Below, one piece after another: positions 22,081 to 32,819 of a stretch of DNA of 64,000 bases. The stretch is taken from assembly GCA_009760855.2 (NCBI GenBank), contig WPIO01000101.1, positions 1,290,001 to 1,354,000 on the forward strand. The letters are read 5' to 3'. The notes beneath the pieces were generated by a model. The model made no database searches. It had not been told where the DNA came from and saw only the letters and a program-made list of their open reading frames with translations. This DNA comes from Cristatella mucedo. Lineage: Eukaryota > Bryozoa > Phylactolaemata > Cristatellidae. Position 1 is the stretch's first letter, and each line of letters begins with the position of its first letter. The position numbers were made by a program, and so were the translations under genes.

Positions 22081-22183
22081 ATGCACGCATGCATACATAC
22101 ACGCATGCATACATACACGCATGCATACATACACGCACCCACACATACACCAACACATGCACACGCCTACACGAGGGTTCACA

Positions 22184-22232
<49 letters not shown>
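22081..22232. repeat. (CATGCATACATACACG)n and (CA)n microsatellite
   Basis: Three to four copies of a 16-bp CATGCATACATACACG unit give way to CA-rich sequence and then a pure CA run at about 22183-22232. Frames rich in His/Thr or Cys/Val across it are artefacts. Confidence 0.92.
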
Positions 22233-22235
<3 letters not shown>

Positions 22236-22483
22236 TGCACAGGCACAGGAACCCACAAGCGCAAATGCAAGAACACACTGGGAAGTAATCAAATGAGATG
22301 ATCTATCAACGGAGATCGAGCTCTGGGGACGAGATGGGGCTATCGACTTAGGATTGCACGACTCTATGCTACTGTCAAGCTCGGGTTTGTAGTAGTGCTA
22401 GCTCTACACTAGGCCAAGACCTTGATGATGTCATTATGTTTACTGGACTAAAGCTTGCACCCTGGCATACTAATGGTGCACCT

Positions 22484-22655
22484 AGTTTTAGCCCAGTGTA
22501 ACTACGGTGCCAGCTCTTCTTCAGCTTGCTCTTCACGACCCAGGTCGTGGGTTCGAGCCCTTCAATGGGAAATCCTCAATTGCACACTGCAAGCGATGGT
22601 GGTAGCCGTTGAAGCTCTTCTGCCAACATATGGATGAGGCTATCGAATCAGCTAC
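22484..22655 (+). mobile_element. tRNA-derived SINE, head B
   Basis: The head TTTTAGCCCAGTGTAAC (A box) is followed by CACGACCCAGGTCGTGGG and the B box GGTTCGAGCCC. It is joined to the family tail GGTGGTAGCCGTTGAAGCTC, TCTTCTGCC and ATCGAATCAGCTA. Confidence 0.82.
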
Positions 22656-24060
22656 TCTATTTGCTGTTTTTTGTTTATTGATTACATAGGGTAAATCAAC
22701 TGCCAGCCAAGTAATGTTAAACGACAGTCACATTAAAGTAATTGATGCTCATACCGATTCGGCATTTTGCAGCCAGTGGAAGCTGCACTGAAGCGTGCTT
22801 GTCATTTTGTCCGAACTCAACACACAGCGATTCCATCCAGCACAGCTGCACTGGCGACGCCGTGAGCATTTGTCCATGGCCATGATGGCAGGTTAAAGGT
22901 CGAAAGGCCTGCCAGCACCGATCCATGCAGTGCAGCCTCTGGAGTACCCTGGAGCTGTGGAGCAAGAAGCAGCATCGTCAACCTGCAACTGCAGCCGCAG
23001 CGCCAATGGAGAGTTGGTAGCGATTTCGCAGAAGAGGATGCTTGCTGGGGGAGGGCATGCCTCCCGAGTGCTGGCAAAGTAAATAAAATCACAGCATCAG
23101 CTTTTCCAGAAACAAGAGAAGGCGAAAACCTGACTTCGTCGCCAGAATTCGCCGGCAAAGGTGCATCGGTTTCGTCGGGCACACTGGCACGACGCTGGTC
23201 GGTTGAAGCTCCAGATGCCGTGGCTTGGTTAGCACATATGGCTATAAGCTCGTGCTGGCAGGTAGAGCAAACCAGCCACAGGCAGGCCGAGGTAATTTAA
23301 CTGTCGCTCAGCAGGTGAAGGCAAGGCGGCCAGTGCTTAGCGAATTCTTCAAGTTGAGCCAGCTCCACGGCTCTCGCATTTCCACAGTATTGATTAGTCA
23401 TGTATCTGCTGCTGGCTTGCAGTTAGCGCAGCAGATAGGCCAATGCAGGGGGGTTAGAGGGGGTCAAGGTTCAGTCACAGCTGCCTTGCTGAACGTGCGG
23501 ACTTGCATACAATCCGAACCGCATGCACGGCTTAGCCAGGTTGCTGGGGGCTGCGGTCAATTTCGCCCGGCGCTCAGTGTCAAGCATTCAGCCAAGTGCT
23601 CTCTCGCTTGGAATGTAGGTTCAAGATCATTTGCTAATCCCGGATGCAAGCTTGGTGGTCTCGCGAGGCTCTCATGCAGAAAATCAGCGGTGGCACATCA
23701 AAAGCACGACGGCAAGAGGAGGCAGCAGCCAAAGCTTACTTGCCAGCATGCTGCCAATCAAGTAGGCAATTCCAGCCAATATGATAGCCAGGTTTATTGT
23801 GGCAGAATGTGCTGGATCGCAATCAATCAGCCAGAGCTCGCTGCTTCGTAGATACTGTCAAGCAGAGGCGATGATAAGTCTGCAACACCGTAGATCTGGT
23901 ACGTCAGAAAGGGACTGCCAAGATGTGTCAGTGCGAATTTTCAGACAAATCCGAGCAGAAAGCAAACCTGCGTAATACCATAACTGTGCACAAAAAAAAA
24001 TGCTTACACAAACCCATATACTACATGATCATGTGTGTGCTTGCTCACACACACTTTATG
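22656..24060. other. Spacer with unassigned open frames
   Basis: The 208-residue plus frame at 23225-23851 is the longest unassigned one here but matches no family I know. On the minus strand, about 23745-23830 reads INLAIILAGIAYLIGSMLA, a good membrane helix, and ends at a GTAAGC donor. It could be one exon of a membrane protein, but no partner exon was found. Confidence 0.35.
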
Positions 24061-24065
24061 CCCTC

Positions 24066-24071
24066 ACACAT

Positions 24072-24132
<61 letters not shown>

Positions 24133-24138
24133 CACAGA
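24066..24138. repeat. (CA)n/(GCAC)n microsatellite
   Basis: A CA run with four CGCA insertions, then CA again. Confidence 0.92.
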
Positions 24139-24509
24139 AACACTAACACACTCATGCATGCATGCATGCCTATGCACACGAGAATGCACAGGGCTTGCTA
24201 ATGAACATGCATGCACAGGCACACAAGACAAGCAGGCATGCACATCCAAGCATAGACAAGTACATGCATACGTGAACAAGTATTCAGCAAGCACGAAACC
24301 TCTTAGATAGTCAAGAATTGTTGGAGCACAGCTGCATTTGCATCTTAGCCAGGCCGAAGCTGTATAAGCATGAAATGCAGCTGTGAGAGGATAAAAGTCA
24401 TTGTTGCCTATGCAGCCATAGCTGGACACATTCAGCTAATAATGAAAAGCGATGAAACACCTATTTGATGCTCGGCCTCTTCACAAAATGGCATCAAGGC
24501 CCATGGTGA

Positions 24510-24672
24510 GCCGTGATGGCACACTAGGTAAGGCGGTTGCTTTTCACGACCTCGGTCCCGAGGTCATGGGTTCGATTCCTGCGGTGGGCGATCCTTTATC
24601 GCCACTGCAAGTGGTAGTGATAGCCGTAAAGGCTCTTCTGTCGCTATACAAAAAGAGGCTGCTAAACCAGCT
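24510..24672 (+). mobile_element. tRNA-derived SINE, head A, best-preserved copy
   Basis: It starts GTGATGGCACACTAGGTAAGG (A box TGGCACACTAGG), has the GACCTCGGTCCCGAGGTC stem and a perfect B box GGTTCGATTCC. The tail is GTGGTAGTGATAGCCGTAAA, GGCTCTTCTGTCGC, AAAAGAGGCTGCTAAACCAG. This copy is the best guide to the family, which is about 160 bp long and has no obvious A tail. Confidence 0.9.
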
Positions 24673-25209
24673 TGGATGAAAGAAAGTACAAATTGGCTAT
24701 TATGCCGTGCTGGACCCCACGGATCCCCTGCTCGCAGCCTCATTGCTAGTGCTCGCAATGAGGCTGCCAGACAAATTCAGGCTAGTAAGCAGTAGCGAGT
24801 CATTTTGGACTTCATCCCAAGCTCATGCACACAGTGGTGGACGAGTCACCACTATCATGGCTGCTGATGTTGCTATCCAGTGCTTCGGCCTCACAAATAT
24901 GAGCTTTATTCGCAAGGATACAATGTTGCTGCACGTCTAGCTCAGTTTTATCTCCACACTCCTCACAAGCACAAGTACACACTCTCAAGTTAGAAGACCT
25001 CATACTCCAGATTGGCTCATCTGCCATCACTTCCCAGTCGCGTATCCGTAATATGGGCAGGTTATTCCGAGACGACATGTCATAGGATGAGCATGTTTCC
25101 TCCACTGTCGAATCGGCTTACTTTTAGCAGAGGAACAATGCTAAGATTAGAGGCTGCGTAGACAAGAGTACGGCAGCGGAAATAGTCCACCCGGGTACGT
25201 ACACACATT
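24673..25209. other. Spacer, no recognised gene
   Basis: Nothing recognised. Confidence 0.4.
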
Positions 25210-25740
25210 GAGTCTGAATTAACCATAGTACATTTGTATATGACCCTCAGAGAGCTCAATCTCATTCCAGGCACTTTGCATATGCCATGGAGGAAGCACG
25301 CCAATATGTTTCGCGATAAAATGCAGTGTCAGCACACGTAAGCTCAAAAATATTAGCTAATTTGACAGCCTCTATTGAAGAGTGGCAGAAGAGCCTCAAA
25401 GACTGTCGCCATCGCTTACAGCGACATAAAAGGATAGCCCACCTTAGGATTCGAACCCATGACCTTGGAACCTCGGTCATGTAGATCAACCACCTTACCT
25501 AGTGGGCCATCACAGGGACAAAGCGAATGCAGTGACAAAAAGGTACGTCTTTACATTCTTTTTAAATGGATTAAAACGAGGAAAAGTCGTGATGCCAGTC
25601 AGGAGCGAGTTCCTGGCTTTGGGAGCATGCGAAATAAATGCACTGCTTCCAAAGGGTTGACGTCTGAGGTTCGAGGGTCAGCTAAACGACTTATGTCAGA
25701 AGAGAGGGTGGTGAGGTACCAAGCCTAATTGGTGAGTAGT
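25210..25740 (-). mobile_element. LINE 3' end, minus strand, split by a SINE
   Basis: On the minus strand the right part (25513-25740) reads as a LINE C-terminus and 3' UTR: GGTACCTCACCACCC, a SKRLADPRTSD-like part, then the CTCCCAAAGCCAGGAACTCG phrase that encodes PKARNS (PKAWNS in other copies). The left part (25210-25351) is the 3' UTR with hairpin remnant. A SINE at 25352-25512 separates them. Confidence 0.75.
25352..25512 (-). mobile_element. tRNA-derived SINE, head A, inserted in a LINE
   Basis: On the minus strand: TGATGGCCCACTAGGTAAGG, the GACCGAGGTTCCAAGGTC stem, B box GGTTCGAATCC, and a tail with CTTCTGCCACTC. The LINE continues on both sides, so the SINE inserted later. ATGCAGTG at 25321-25328 and 25527-25534 could be part of the target duplication, though neither copy touches the SINE directly. 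Confidence 0.83.
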
Positions 25741-25779
25741 TATGATAAGAAGGCTAGAACTACTGAAGTTCTACTAATT

Positions 25780-26170
25780 CGGGACTTCCTTACCATGGCG
25801 TTAATCGTATGCAGCTATTGCATAACTCAGCAGCACACCTGATCGGTCGTCCACAACGTAGCTGCTAGATCGCAACACTGTCTGAGCAACACTGGCTCCC
25901 TATCAAGCACCGACTCAAATTTAAGATCCTCTCTGTGTCCTAAAGGTCGCCGCACTCGCTTGCACTAACCTTGACCTTTCCAGCATCGTTGCTCTTCCTC
26001 CTTCTCCTCCAGTGCCTCTCTGAACGCCAGCTCCTCGGCCTGCGATAGTCTCGCGGCTCCACTCCTCAGCATCTAGTCATCTCGCCATCCTTCGAACTAA
26101 ATTGAAATCCTTTGGTGATCAAGCCTTCAGCTCTCAGGCACATAGATTCTGAAAACTTGCTTTCAGCTAC
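25780..26170 (+). mobile_element. Diverged LINE C-terminal fragment
   Basis: Broken frames read like the LINE C-terminus: LHNSAAHLIGRPQ, QHWLPIKHRLKFKIL, then SFGDQAFSSQAHRF. It has several stops and is an old, 5'-truncated copy of another L2-like subfamily. Confidence 0.7.
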
Positions 26171-27424
26171 GGTACAGCCACCTGCAATGACCGTGCACGC
26201 ACCGCACCGCACCGTTCAGGTCTCTGCTAAAAGCACTTTGCTGCGGGCAGCTTTTCATTCACCCCCCGGTGAGCTTAACCATTTTGTTCCGTTGTGGTTT
26301 GCGTGCTTAGCCGTGTAGGATTCAGTGCTTGCTACAGGCCAGAGATCCTTCTAATCGGCGGCCTTGAGTGTCTTCGCATTGACTTTTGCACGTTTGCCGA
26401 AGCATGGTTCCTACCTGGTTAGGCACGCAAGTCTTGGTATGATACTTGTACGCCTTTGCAAGCATGTCAATGTATGATACAGTGAATTTCACCAAACCTT
26501 GGTTATAAATTTTCTTGCAGCGATTTTTGAAGCACCCAGGTATATATTCAGTTCTCTAATGGCGTTGGACAAAGGACCTATTATAGTGGTAATACCAATA
26601 ATAGTAAGACTAAAAATCATTTTTAGCGATACCTCTGTGACAGTGATAGCCTCAGCCACCTCAGCAAACTGACGGTGAATTGCAACTCGACGGTCACACA
26701 GTAGGGCAAAACTTGAAAACGAGGGCATGAAAAACTCGAAAACGAGAGTATAAACGTGATTGGATAATTGAAAGTGGGTCGCATACCAGCCAGCGTTGCA
26801 GCGGAGTTGCTTCATTCAGGACATACTGCAACACACGGCTGCCCAGTCGTCAGGTCCTTCTTAATAACGGTAGGCACCAGAGCGGAATCGACGGAGTCGT
26901 CCCAGAACAAAAGGGCTCAGAAGTTTCAGCTCGCGAGCGGCTGAGGCCATGCGCCTGCGCCGAACCTACCGTTTAGCAAGCGCACGTGCTGCCGTAGCGT
27001 CAGCGGAGATAACTGACTGGTGAGACGCAATTATCGAACTTTGGTGGCTGCGAACAAGGAGTCGGAGGGGCAGCATCTAGTAGGAGCAGCGAAATGTGCA
27101 TTGGCTACCTAGCTTTTGGCGCTTCTCAGTCAAGTCTAGTAATTAATGTGAAAACAGAGTTTTTATTGGTAGTTGAAAAATAAGTGGGCAACATAATATC
27201 TACATTTTTACTGCTACTGCATTTTTCAATTTAATCGGAATACTTGAATAATTTTAAATCAATGCGTCTTTAATGCTCAACTTTGTTTCAAAGCACGGTA
27301 TCAACCGCCTTCTTAAAAGTCAGCAGCCTCTTGTGCTTTATCGTCCAGCGTTGTACATTGCGATACGTGTGCTACTAAAGTGCGTGTTCTTATAATTAAT
27401 TAGTTTATGCGCATTCCCTTTGCC
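26171..27424. other. Spacer, no recognised gene
   Basis: Nothing firm. Around 26500-26570 a GAAGCACCCAG...TTCAGTTCTCTAATGGCG phrase may be a worn LINE 3' end. Confidence 0.4.
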
Positions 27425-27490
27425 TATTTGAAGTGCTCAGAAAAGGATTAAGGTCTCTTTCGGCCCCTTGCAATATTTCATCACTACTAT
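27425..27490 (+). mobile_element. Worn LINE 3' end
   Basis: TTTGAAGTGCTCAGAAAAGG, TTAAGGTCTC and a CCCCTTGCAATA partner resemble the terminal stem-loop of the LINE families here. Confidence 0.5.
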
Positions 27491-27629
27491 TGCGCAGAAT
27501 TTCTGTTAATTCTCCATGCATAAGTGGGTAGAAAAAAGCGCACCGAGAAAAAAGGGATTTTTCCATAACCACGTTTATTGTTAAAAGTAAGCTAAAGAAG
27601 ATAGTATATAAGAATTTCTCTCGTTAGCG

Positions 27630-27854
<225 letters not shown>

Positions 27855-27957
27855 CACCTACTGACGGCGGGTTGATAGTACAGCAGACAGGCCGTGTCTC
27901 GTTTTTCGGGTTTTGTGTGCTGAAGTTGTGCCACGTCGCTGGACTCACTTCTATTCC

Positions 27958-28030
27958 AGCACAATTAAAGTGCCTAGACAGATTTAATTCTTTTAGGGGG
28001 CTGTAAAAAGTGTCTTGTTACAATTATTAC
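27958..28030 (+). mobile_element. Worn LINE 3' end
   Basis: TTAAAGTGCCTAGACAGATT, TAATTCTTTTAGGGGGCTGT and a short ATTATTA tail match the LINE hairpin region. Confidence 0.6.
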
Positions 28031-28241
28031 CATTGGCAGTTGTCGCTTTTCGGCGTTCGGTATCTCATGGCAGGCAGCCTCTACTTTTTTGCATCCGCCG
28101 CTAGAGGTCACTCTCACGGTATCAACTGTTTACGGGTCGTCAAGGACGCGATGGCGCATCAGTCGTGGGAGGTTTCCCCTACTAGCCTGAACCCACGTAC
28201 GGCATGCAGCTGCGATCTCCGAACGCAGCTGCCCTTGGATC

Positions 28242-28310
28242 CTAGCCCAGGGGTAAGGCGCTCGTGGGTTCGAGTCCTGCCACCGGCGATCCCGTACTGC
28301 CAATTGCCAA
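28242..28310 (+). mobile_element. SINE head B fragment
   Basis: CTAGCCCAGGGGTAAGGCGC (A box) and B box GGGTTCGAGTCC, then a CGGCGATCCCGTACTGCC exit. The usual tail is absent and CCAATTGCCAATTGCC follows. A run of 14 G lies just after at 28346-28359. Confidence 0.65.
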
Positions 28311-28449
28311 TTGCCAAGAGCTTCCGCCGAAAGACGCCAACTCGCGGGGGGGGGGGGGGTCGCGAACACGCCACACGGGGAACGTGGAATTTACAAGTTG
28401 TGGTTTTAGTTAATTGATTACACTGCCCCTGATCGCTGTACGAGTGGGC

Positions 28450-28860
28450 TGTGACACTCGATGTGGTTAGCAGCCGGGCCGTGCGATTAGTTGTTTGTTT
28501 TGCCAATGGAGTCGGGGGACTCCGGTGGGCGAGAGGGGCGAAGAGAGTTGTGCTTCGCCCTGCTCCGTGTGTAGGAGGAATAAACTGGTGGTGTTGCTCA
28601 TCGGCTGGCGTTTTGTGCCATTCTCGACAATAATTCGGGCTACACAAGTCACAACAATGAGCGTGCTATCCAGCTCCGCTCGGGCCTTGGGCACTCGTGG
28701 CCTTGCGTTCGTGGCCACATCGCCGGAGCACGCCTGCAACCATCCAGGTGCACAAGTCGGCGAGACCGGGAGCCTCCAACACCACGACTTACTCGGCCAA
28801 CTTCTCCTACCCAAGAGCCCCGGTGACCCCTTGTCACCATACGTGCCATAGGTGAGACCC
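28450..28860 (+). other. Possible LTR-like fragment
   Basis: It begins TGTGACACTCGATG, has AATAAA at 28579-28584 and reaches TACACA at 28646. An ATG at 28657 opens a 65-residue frame. Start and end dinucleotides (TG...CA), the polyadenylation signal and the length would suit a solo LTR with leader. No second copy, primer site or polymerase is seen, so this stays weak. Confidence 0.2.
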
Positions 28861-29099
28861 CGGCCTAGCCGGTGACCCTTAATGCATAACAGCTGTCCTG
28901 TCCCAGCCAACCGAACCTAGCCTGGTTACATGGTTAGATGCGGCAAATTTGGCGAAATGCATAACAGAGGTTATAAATAAACAATAAAACACATTTATGG
29001 CGCCATCAGAAAACTAAAGCTCTTCTTAGAGAAAGAAGTACGGGTATTTCTACTGATTTGAACGATTTCAGCACGCTGAAGTGAATTAAGAGAATGCTA

Positions 29100-29560
29100 T
29101 AAGAAGCATGCGAATTTATAGCTTCGTTTCAACTGCCAAGTCAATGGGATATCGTGCTGTCAATCGGCAGAAAGTTCCATGCTTTGGGAGCATACAAACT
29201 ATAGAATTATCTCGACAGGATTTGAGGTTAGTTAGAGAGACTACGCTTAAGGACCAGAATTGGAAAGAGAGAGTAGTCAGAGGCGAATTCCGAGGAGTAA
29301 GTAGTTCCGATATAGGTAAGCCGGAGCAGAAGAACGCATTGAGTGACAGGACCTCGACAGTCGATGTGTCCGCTGATGGGGGCAAGCACTTGCAGGTCGG
29401 CGAGAATTGGTGCTATGTGCGACAACTGCTTCGTTCATGTCACGAAAGCCTGTCTGCAGAGTTTTTCGCCAACCGCAAGCTTCTGATTGCACTGGCAGAC
29501 TTAACAGGAGCGATTAAAAGGAGTCTGGTCGAAATTTCACAAGTGCACAAATAGACGAAC
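29100..29560 (-). mobile_element. Diverged LINE 3' fragment, minus strand
   Basis: On the minus strand the ...CMLPKHGTFCRLT frame and the TATGCTCCCAAAGCATGGAA phrase equal the YAPKAWN region of the LINEs, preceded by an SRxxNxxF-like C-terminal part. It is broken and 5'-truncated. Confidence 0.65.
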
Positions 29561-29790
29561 ATGGCTGTGGCATTCTTATCTGAGCAGGCTCGAAGTTTTG
29601 CAACTTCGTGTAGCTGCAAGTTGGTAGACTCGACTGTCGAGCTGACGAGACAACAATTCGTCTACTAAAAATCACCGAGCCGAAATCAATTCCCAGTCCA
29701 GGGTCGTCTCTGTACGGGATTCCATCGCCGGTTCCACGATGAGCTAACGCCACTGACCAGCCTCGCCGGCCGTTCCGTCCGCCCTCGCAG

Positions 29791-29844
29791 CCCCTTGCAG
29801 CCCCTCCCAGGAAGAGGCCCCTTGCAGCCCCTCCCAGGAAGAGG
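29791..29844. repeat. 27-bp perfect tandem duplication
   Basis: CCCCTTGCAGCCCCTCCCAG plus GAAGAGG is present twice without a mismatch, 29791-29817 and 29818-29844. It is GC-rich and lies about 550 bp before the GTPBP2 start codon. Confidence 0.9.
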
Positions 29845-30389
29845 CTCGTTTAGGCGCGGCACCGTCCGGTCGGCGGAGTGCGGACCGACCATCAAAACGC
29901 TCGCCCGAGATGCATGGTCGAGCGAAGCTGCTGCGAAATAATGCCTGACCGAGCAGAGACGAACAGCGCAAAAGACGAACAGCGAAAGTCACATTGACTG
30001 CGTCTAGATGGGGGCGGGTAAATGAGCGCCAGCGCTTCCATCCTTCGAAGTTGCATTGACCCACAGGCTCTAGAAACTTTACATCCGCCGCTATAGCCAT
30101 AAGTTTGAAACGGGAGGCTGTGTAGCGCTGCGCGCCTTCGCAGTCGTGCTCGAGAGCGAAAAGCCGAGTACAAGCGTCGCCTGCTGGCGCGACGTGCTAC
30201 GAGTCGGGTAGTTCCCCGGGCGGTCCGGGGGGGGGGGGGGGGGATCGCGACTTCGGCCTTGACCTAGGCGACCAGTGTTTGCAAACGTTTTCATCAGCCG
30301 CGAGACGCCGCCGCTGTAGGCGGTGGCTACGTCACCCCTTCGCTTCATTCCTATCGCTGCTTTTGAAGCTATTTTCTAGAGACCTTTAG
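29845..30389. other. Probable 5' region of the GTPBP2 gene
   Basis: GC-rich with CpG-rich stretches and a run of 17 G at 30227-30243. No TATA box is placed where one could judge it. The 5' untranslated region must lie here, but its start cannot be read from sequence alone. Confidence 0.4.
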
Positions 30390-30476
30390 ATGGAGTCTCC
30401 GACGGCGGTCGTCTCACTTTTGAACGCTGGCTGTGTGGCCGGCTCGCCGAGTAGGCTGTGCCCGTTACCACCCGAG
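30390..30476 (+). CDS. GTPBP2: GTPBP2 exon 1 (start codon)
   Basis: 29 codons from [13 protein letters not shown] to CPLPPE, then donor GTGAGT. The LPPE ending matches the vertebrate protein just before its EDGNIEYK segment, which supports this start. The N-terminus is shorter than in vertebrates. Confidence 0.85.
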
Positions 30477-32758
30477 GTGAGTGCCTGCTGGCTTGCGAGC
30501 GCGCTGCAGCCGCTCAATATCGTACGCATTCCGGCATCTGCAGTTGATTTTGCATGCGTTCCCGCGCTGTAGATCGAAGAGGGCAATATTGAATACAAGG
30601 TAAGGGCGTAGCTTTGACTGCGTAGTTTCTCTAAATCGCGGCTCCGCCCCGAGTTCCTTCACTGAGGCGTTCCTCCTCTGTCTCTGTCGAAGCGCATTCT
30701 GAAATTTCAGCTGAAGCTCGTCAGCCCGACTCACACTCGCTTTGAGCACCTTGTAACTCAGATGAAGTGGCGTCTGCAGGAAGGTGCCGGGGAGGCCATT
30801 TACGAAATCGGCGTGGAAGACCGGGGCGTGTTGACCGGGCTGACTGCCGCTGAAATGACCGCGTCGTTGGAAACGCTGCAGAAAATGGCCGAAAGGTACT
30901 CCAGCTGACCGTCATCGGAATTGAGAGCAGTTTCACTTGGGCGGGTGTAACTGTTTGTGCCCACGGATGTTGCATTACAGACGGGAGTCTTGTCGGCTGC
31001 TTGTATCGCACCCGAGAGAGCCGCGAGTAAGCGCTGCTAAAACCACCCTCTGTGGGTTGGATGCGTGCTTTGTTAACGCGTGTTGAAAACTCCGGAAAAC
31101 TAGCCGCTCCGGAAAACTAGCCGTTCGCACAAATCGCAGTGCCGGTAGCTTGCACCAAGCCTCGAATGCTTGCCAATACTGGTCGAACCAGCAGCTCCAA
31201 GCAGGCGGCTAAGAGGTCATAACCCCAGGCGTGAGTCGGCGTGCTTTATATATCGCTTTATGTTCGATGGTTCGAGACAGCATCTTTATATGGCTGGAAA
31301 TTAACTAGCCGAGAATCTCAATCGCCTTGTGTTTGCTACGGCAGATTATGGGGCAGACGTAATCTAGGTCCGAAAACGCCTGCCATCGGCTCAATGCACG
31401 GTCAAACATTGGCTGCTCGATTCAGTGGGCTTTCGGTGTGACTGCAAGCTCTTTTCTGCAGCATCGTCGGTTGGCCAAGTTTGAATAATACTTGAGCAAG
31501 GATGTTTGACAAAAGACCGTGCTAAGTCGTAGTGCAATTATTCGGTTGCCATTGTGTCGTTTAGGTGACCCTGTTGTCGTCGGTCACCCATGCATCGTTG
31601 CTGGCCGATCTTGCGAAAAGTGAAGGCGGTCCCTTGACGATTTGACGGTTTTCAAAATGTTAAGTGGTTTGAAAAAATTGCTCCAGGTGCTCATTCGAGT
31701 TGTCATAACGAGACATCGGTTTTTCGATGAGCGCCGATTAGGATTATAGTCACCCGAATCGCTTACGTGTAATGGCAGCAGCTGTATGCAGCGCTGCATT
31801 TCGGCAGGATAGGACGTGCTGCTGTTCCACTAGTCGGCTGCTGCCGGATCATATGCTATCTGTGATGAATGTGCAGAATAAAGGTTGGCAGATTCAACGT
31901 TTGTGTAGTGGGCAGAAGGGCTGCAGGGGCCGTCACACCCGCTTTGGGCAGGCAACAAAGAATTGTCTACTGCAGAATTTGTACTCAGGACCAAGGGTCG
32001 TAAAGTTCGGCGCCTCACCCCAAGGCCAAGACATCAGATCTGCAGCGACGCTTCATTCGCAGTGACTCTCGGTAGCTGTAGTGCCTAGCATTCCTGGGGG
32101 GGGGGGGTGTGGATACCCTGTCGGACGTCCTCAGCTGGCTTGTGCATGGTCATTCGGCATGCTGTCTGCAAGCAGTATGCATTGTCGAACAGCCGTCTCG
32201 GCAGTACTTTGGACTGGCCGGAATGGGCCTATTATCAAGATTTCCCGACTCCACTTTCGTGTTTCGAGATATTTGGTGTTCAACTTGGAACAATAGACAC
32301 TCAAGGGAGTGCTCGTGTGGCCCACCGCCCAGCCCCACTGCTCCAGATGACTAAACGAGCAGCACGCTGTATGTGCGGCTGCCGTTGGCTTTTTTCCAAG
32401 TCGTTTTTGCCTCCGTGCCAGCGTCTGCCGGGTTTGCAGGCTGGGCGCATCCGTGACCGTACTGAGCCGGGTGTCCGTGCAGCCTCTGGACTCGGAGGAG
32501 CTGGACTCCAGTCCTGCTCGCCTCGCTGCCGAGGTGCTCGTGCGTAAGGTTCCCGACGACCAGCAGGTGAGCATGGACGATCGCGTCCGACATGCGTTTG
32601 GCTACTGATTGGTACTGCTTGGTATTGCTTACTACTTCTTGCTACTCTTGGTGACTGCTACTACACACACCAGTGCTGCTTTTCTTAGGATCTGTGTGCT
32701 AGCTGAACCGTCGGCTGGCCTTATATAGCCCGAAACATCAAAGCATGTACCTCAGCTC

Positions 32759-32819
<61 letters not shown>

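Noticed and set aside
23225-23851. 208-codon plus-strand frame as a gene
   Set aside because: No motif, signal or splice context that I can support; length alone is not enough in GC-moderate DNA.
24519-24594. Genuine tRNA gene
   Set aside because: A and B boxes are present but acceptor and anticodon stems do not close, and the sequence continues into a SINE tail shared with other copies.
30477-30572. GTPBP2 intron 1 as coding sequence
   Set aside because: The open frame from the ATG runs to a TAG at 30570, but the splice sites and the match to LPPE...GNIEYK favour a 96-bp intron.
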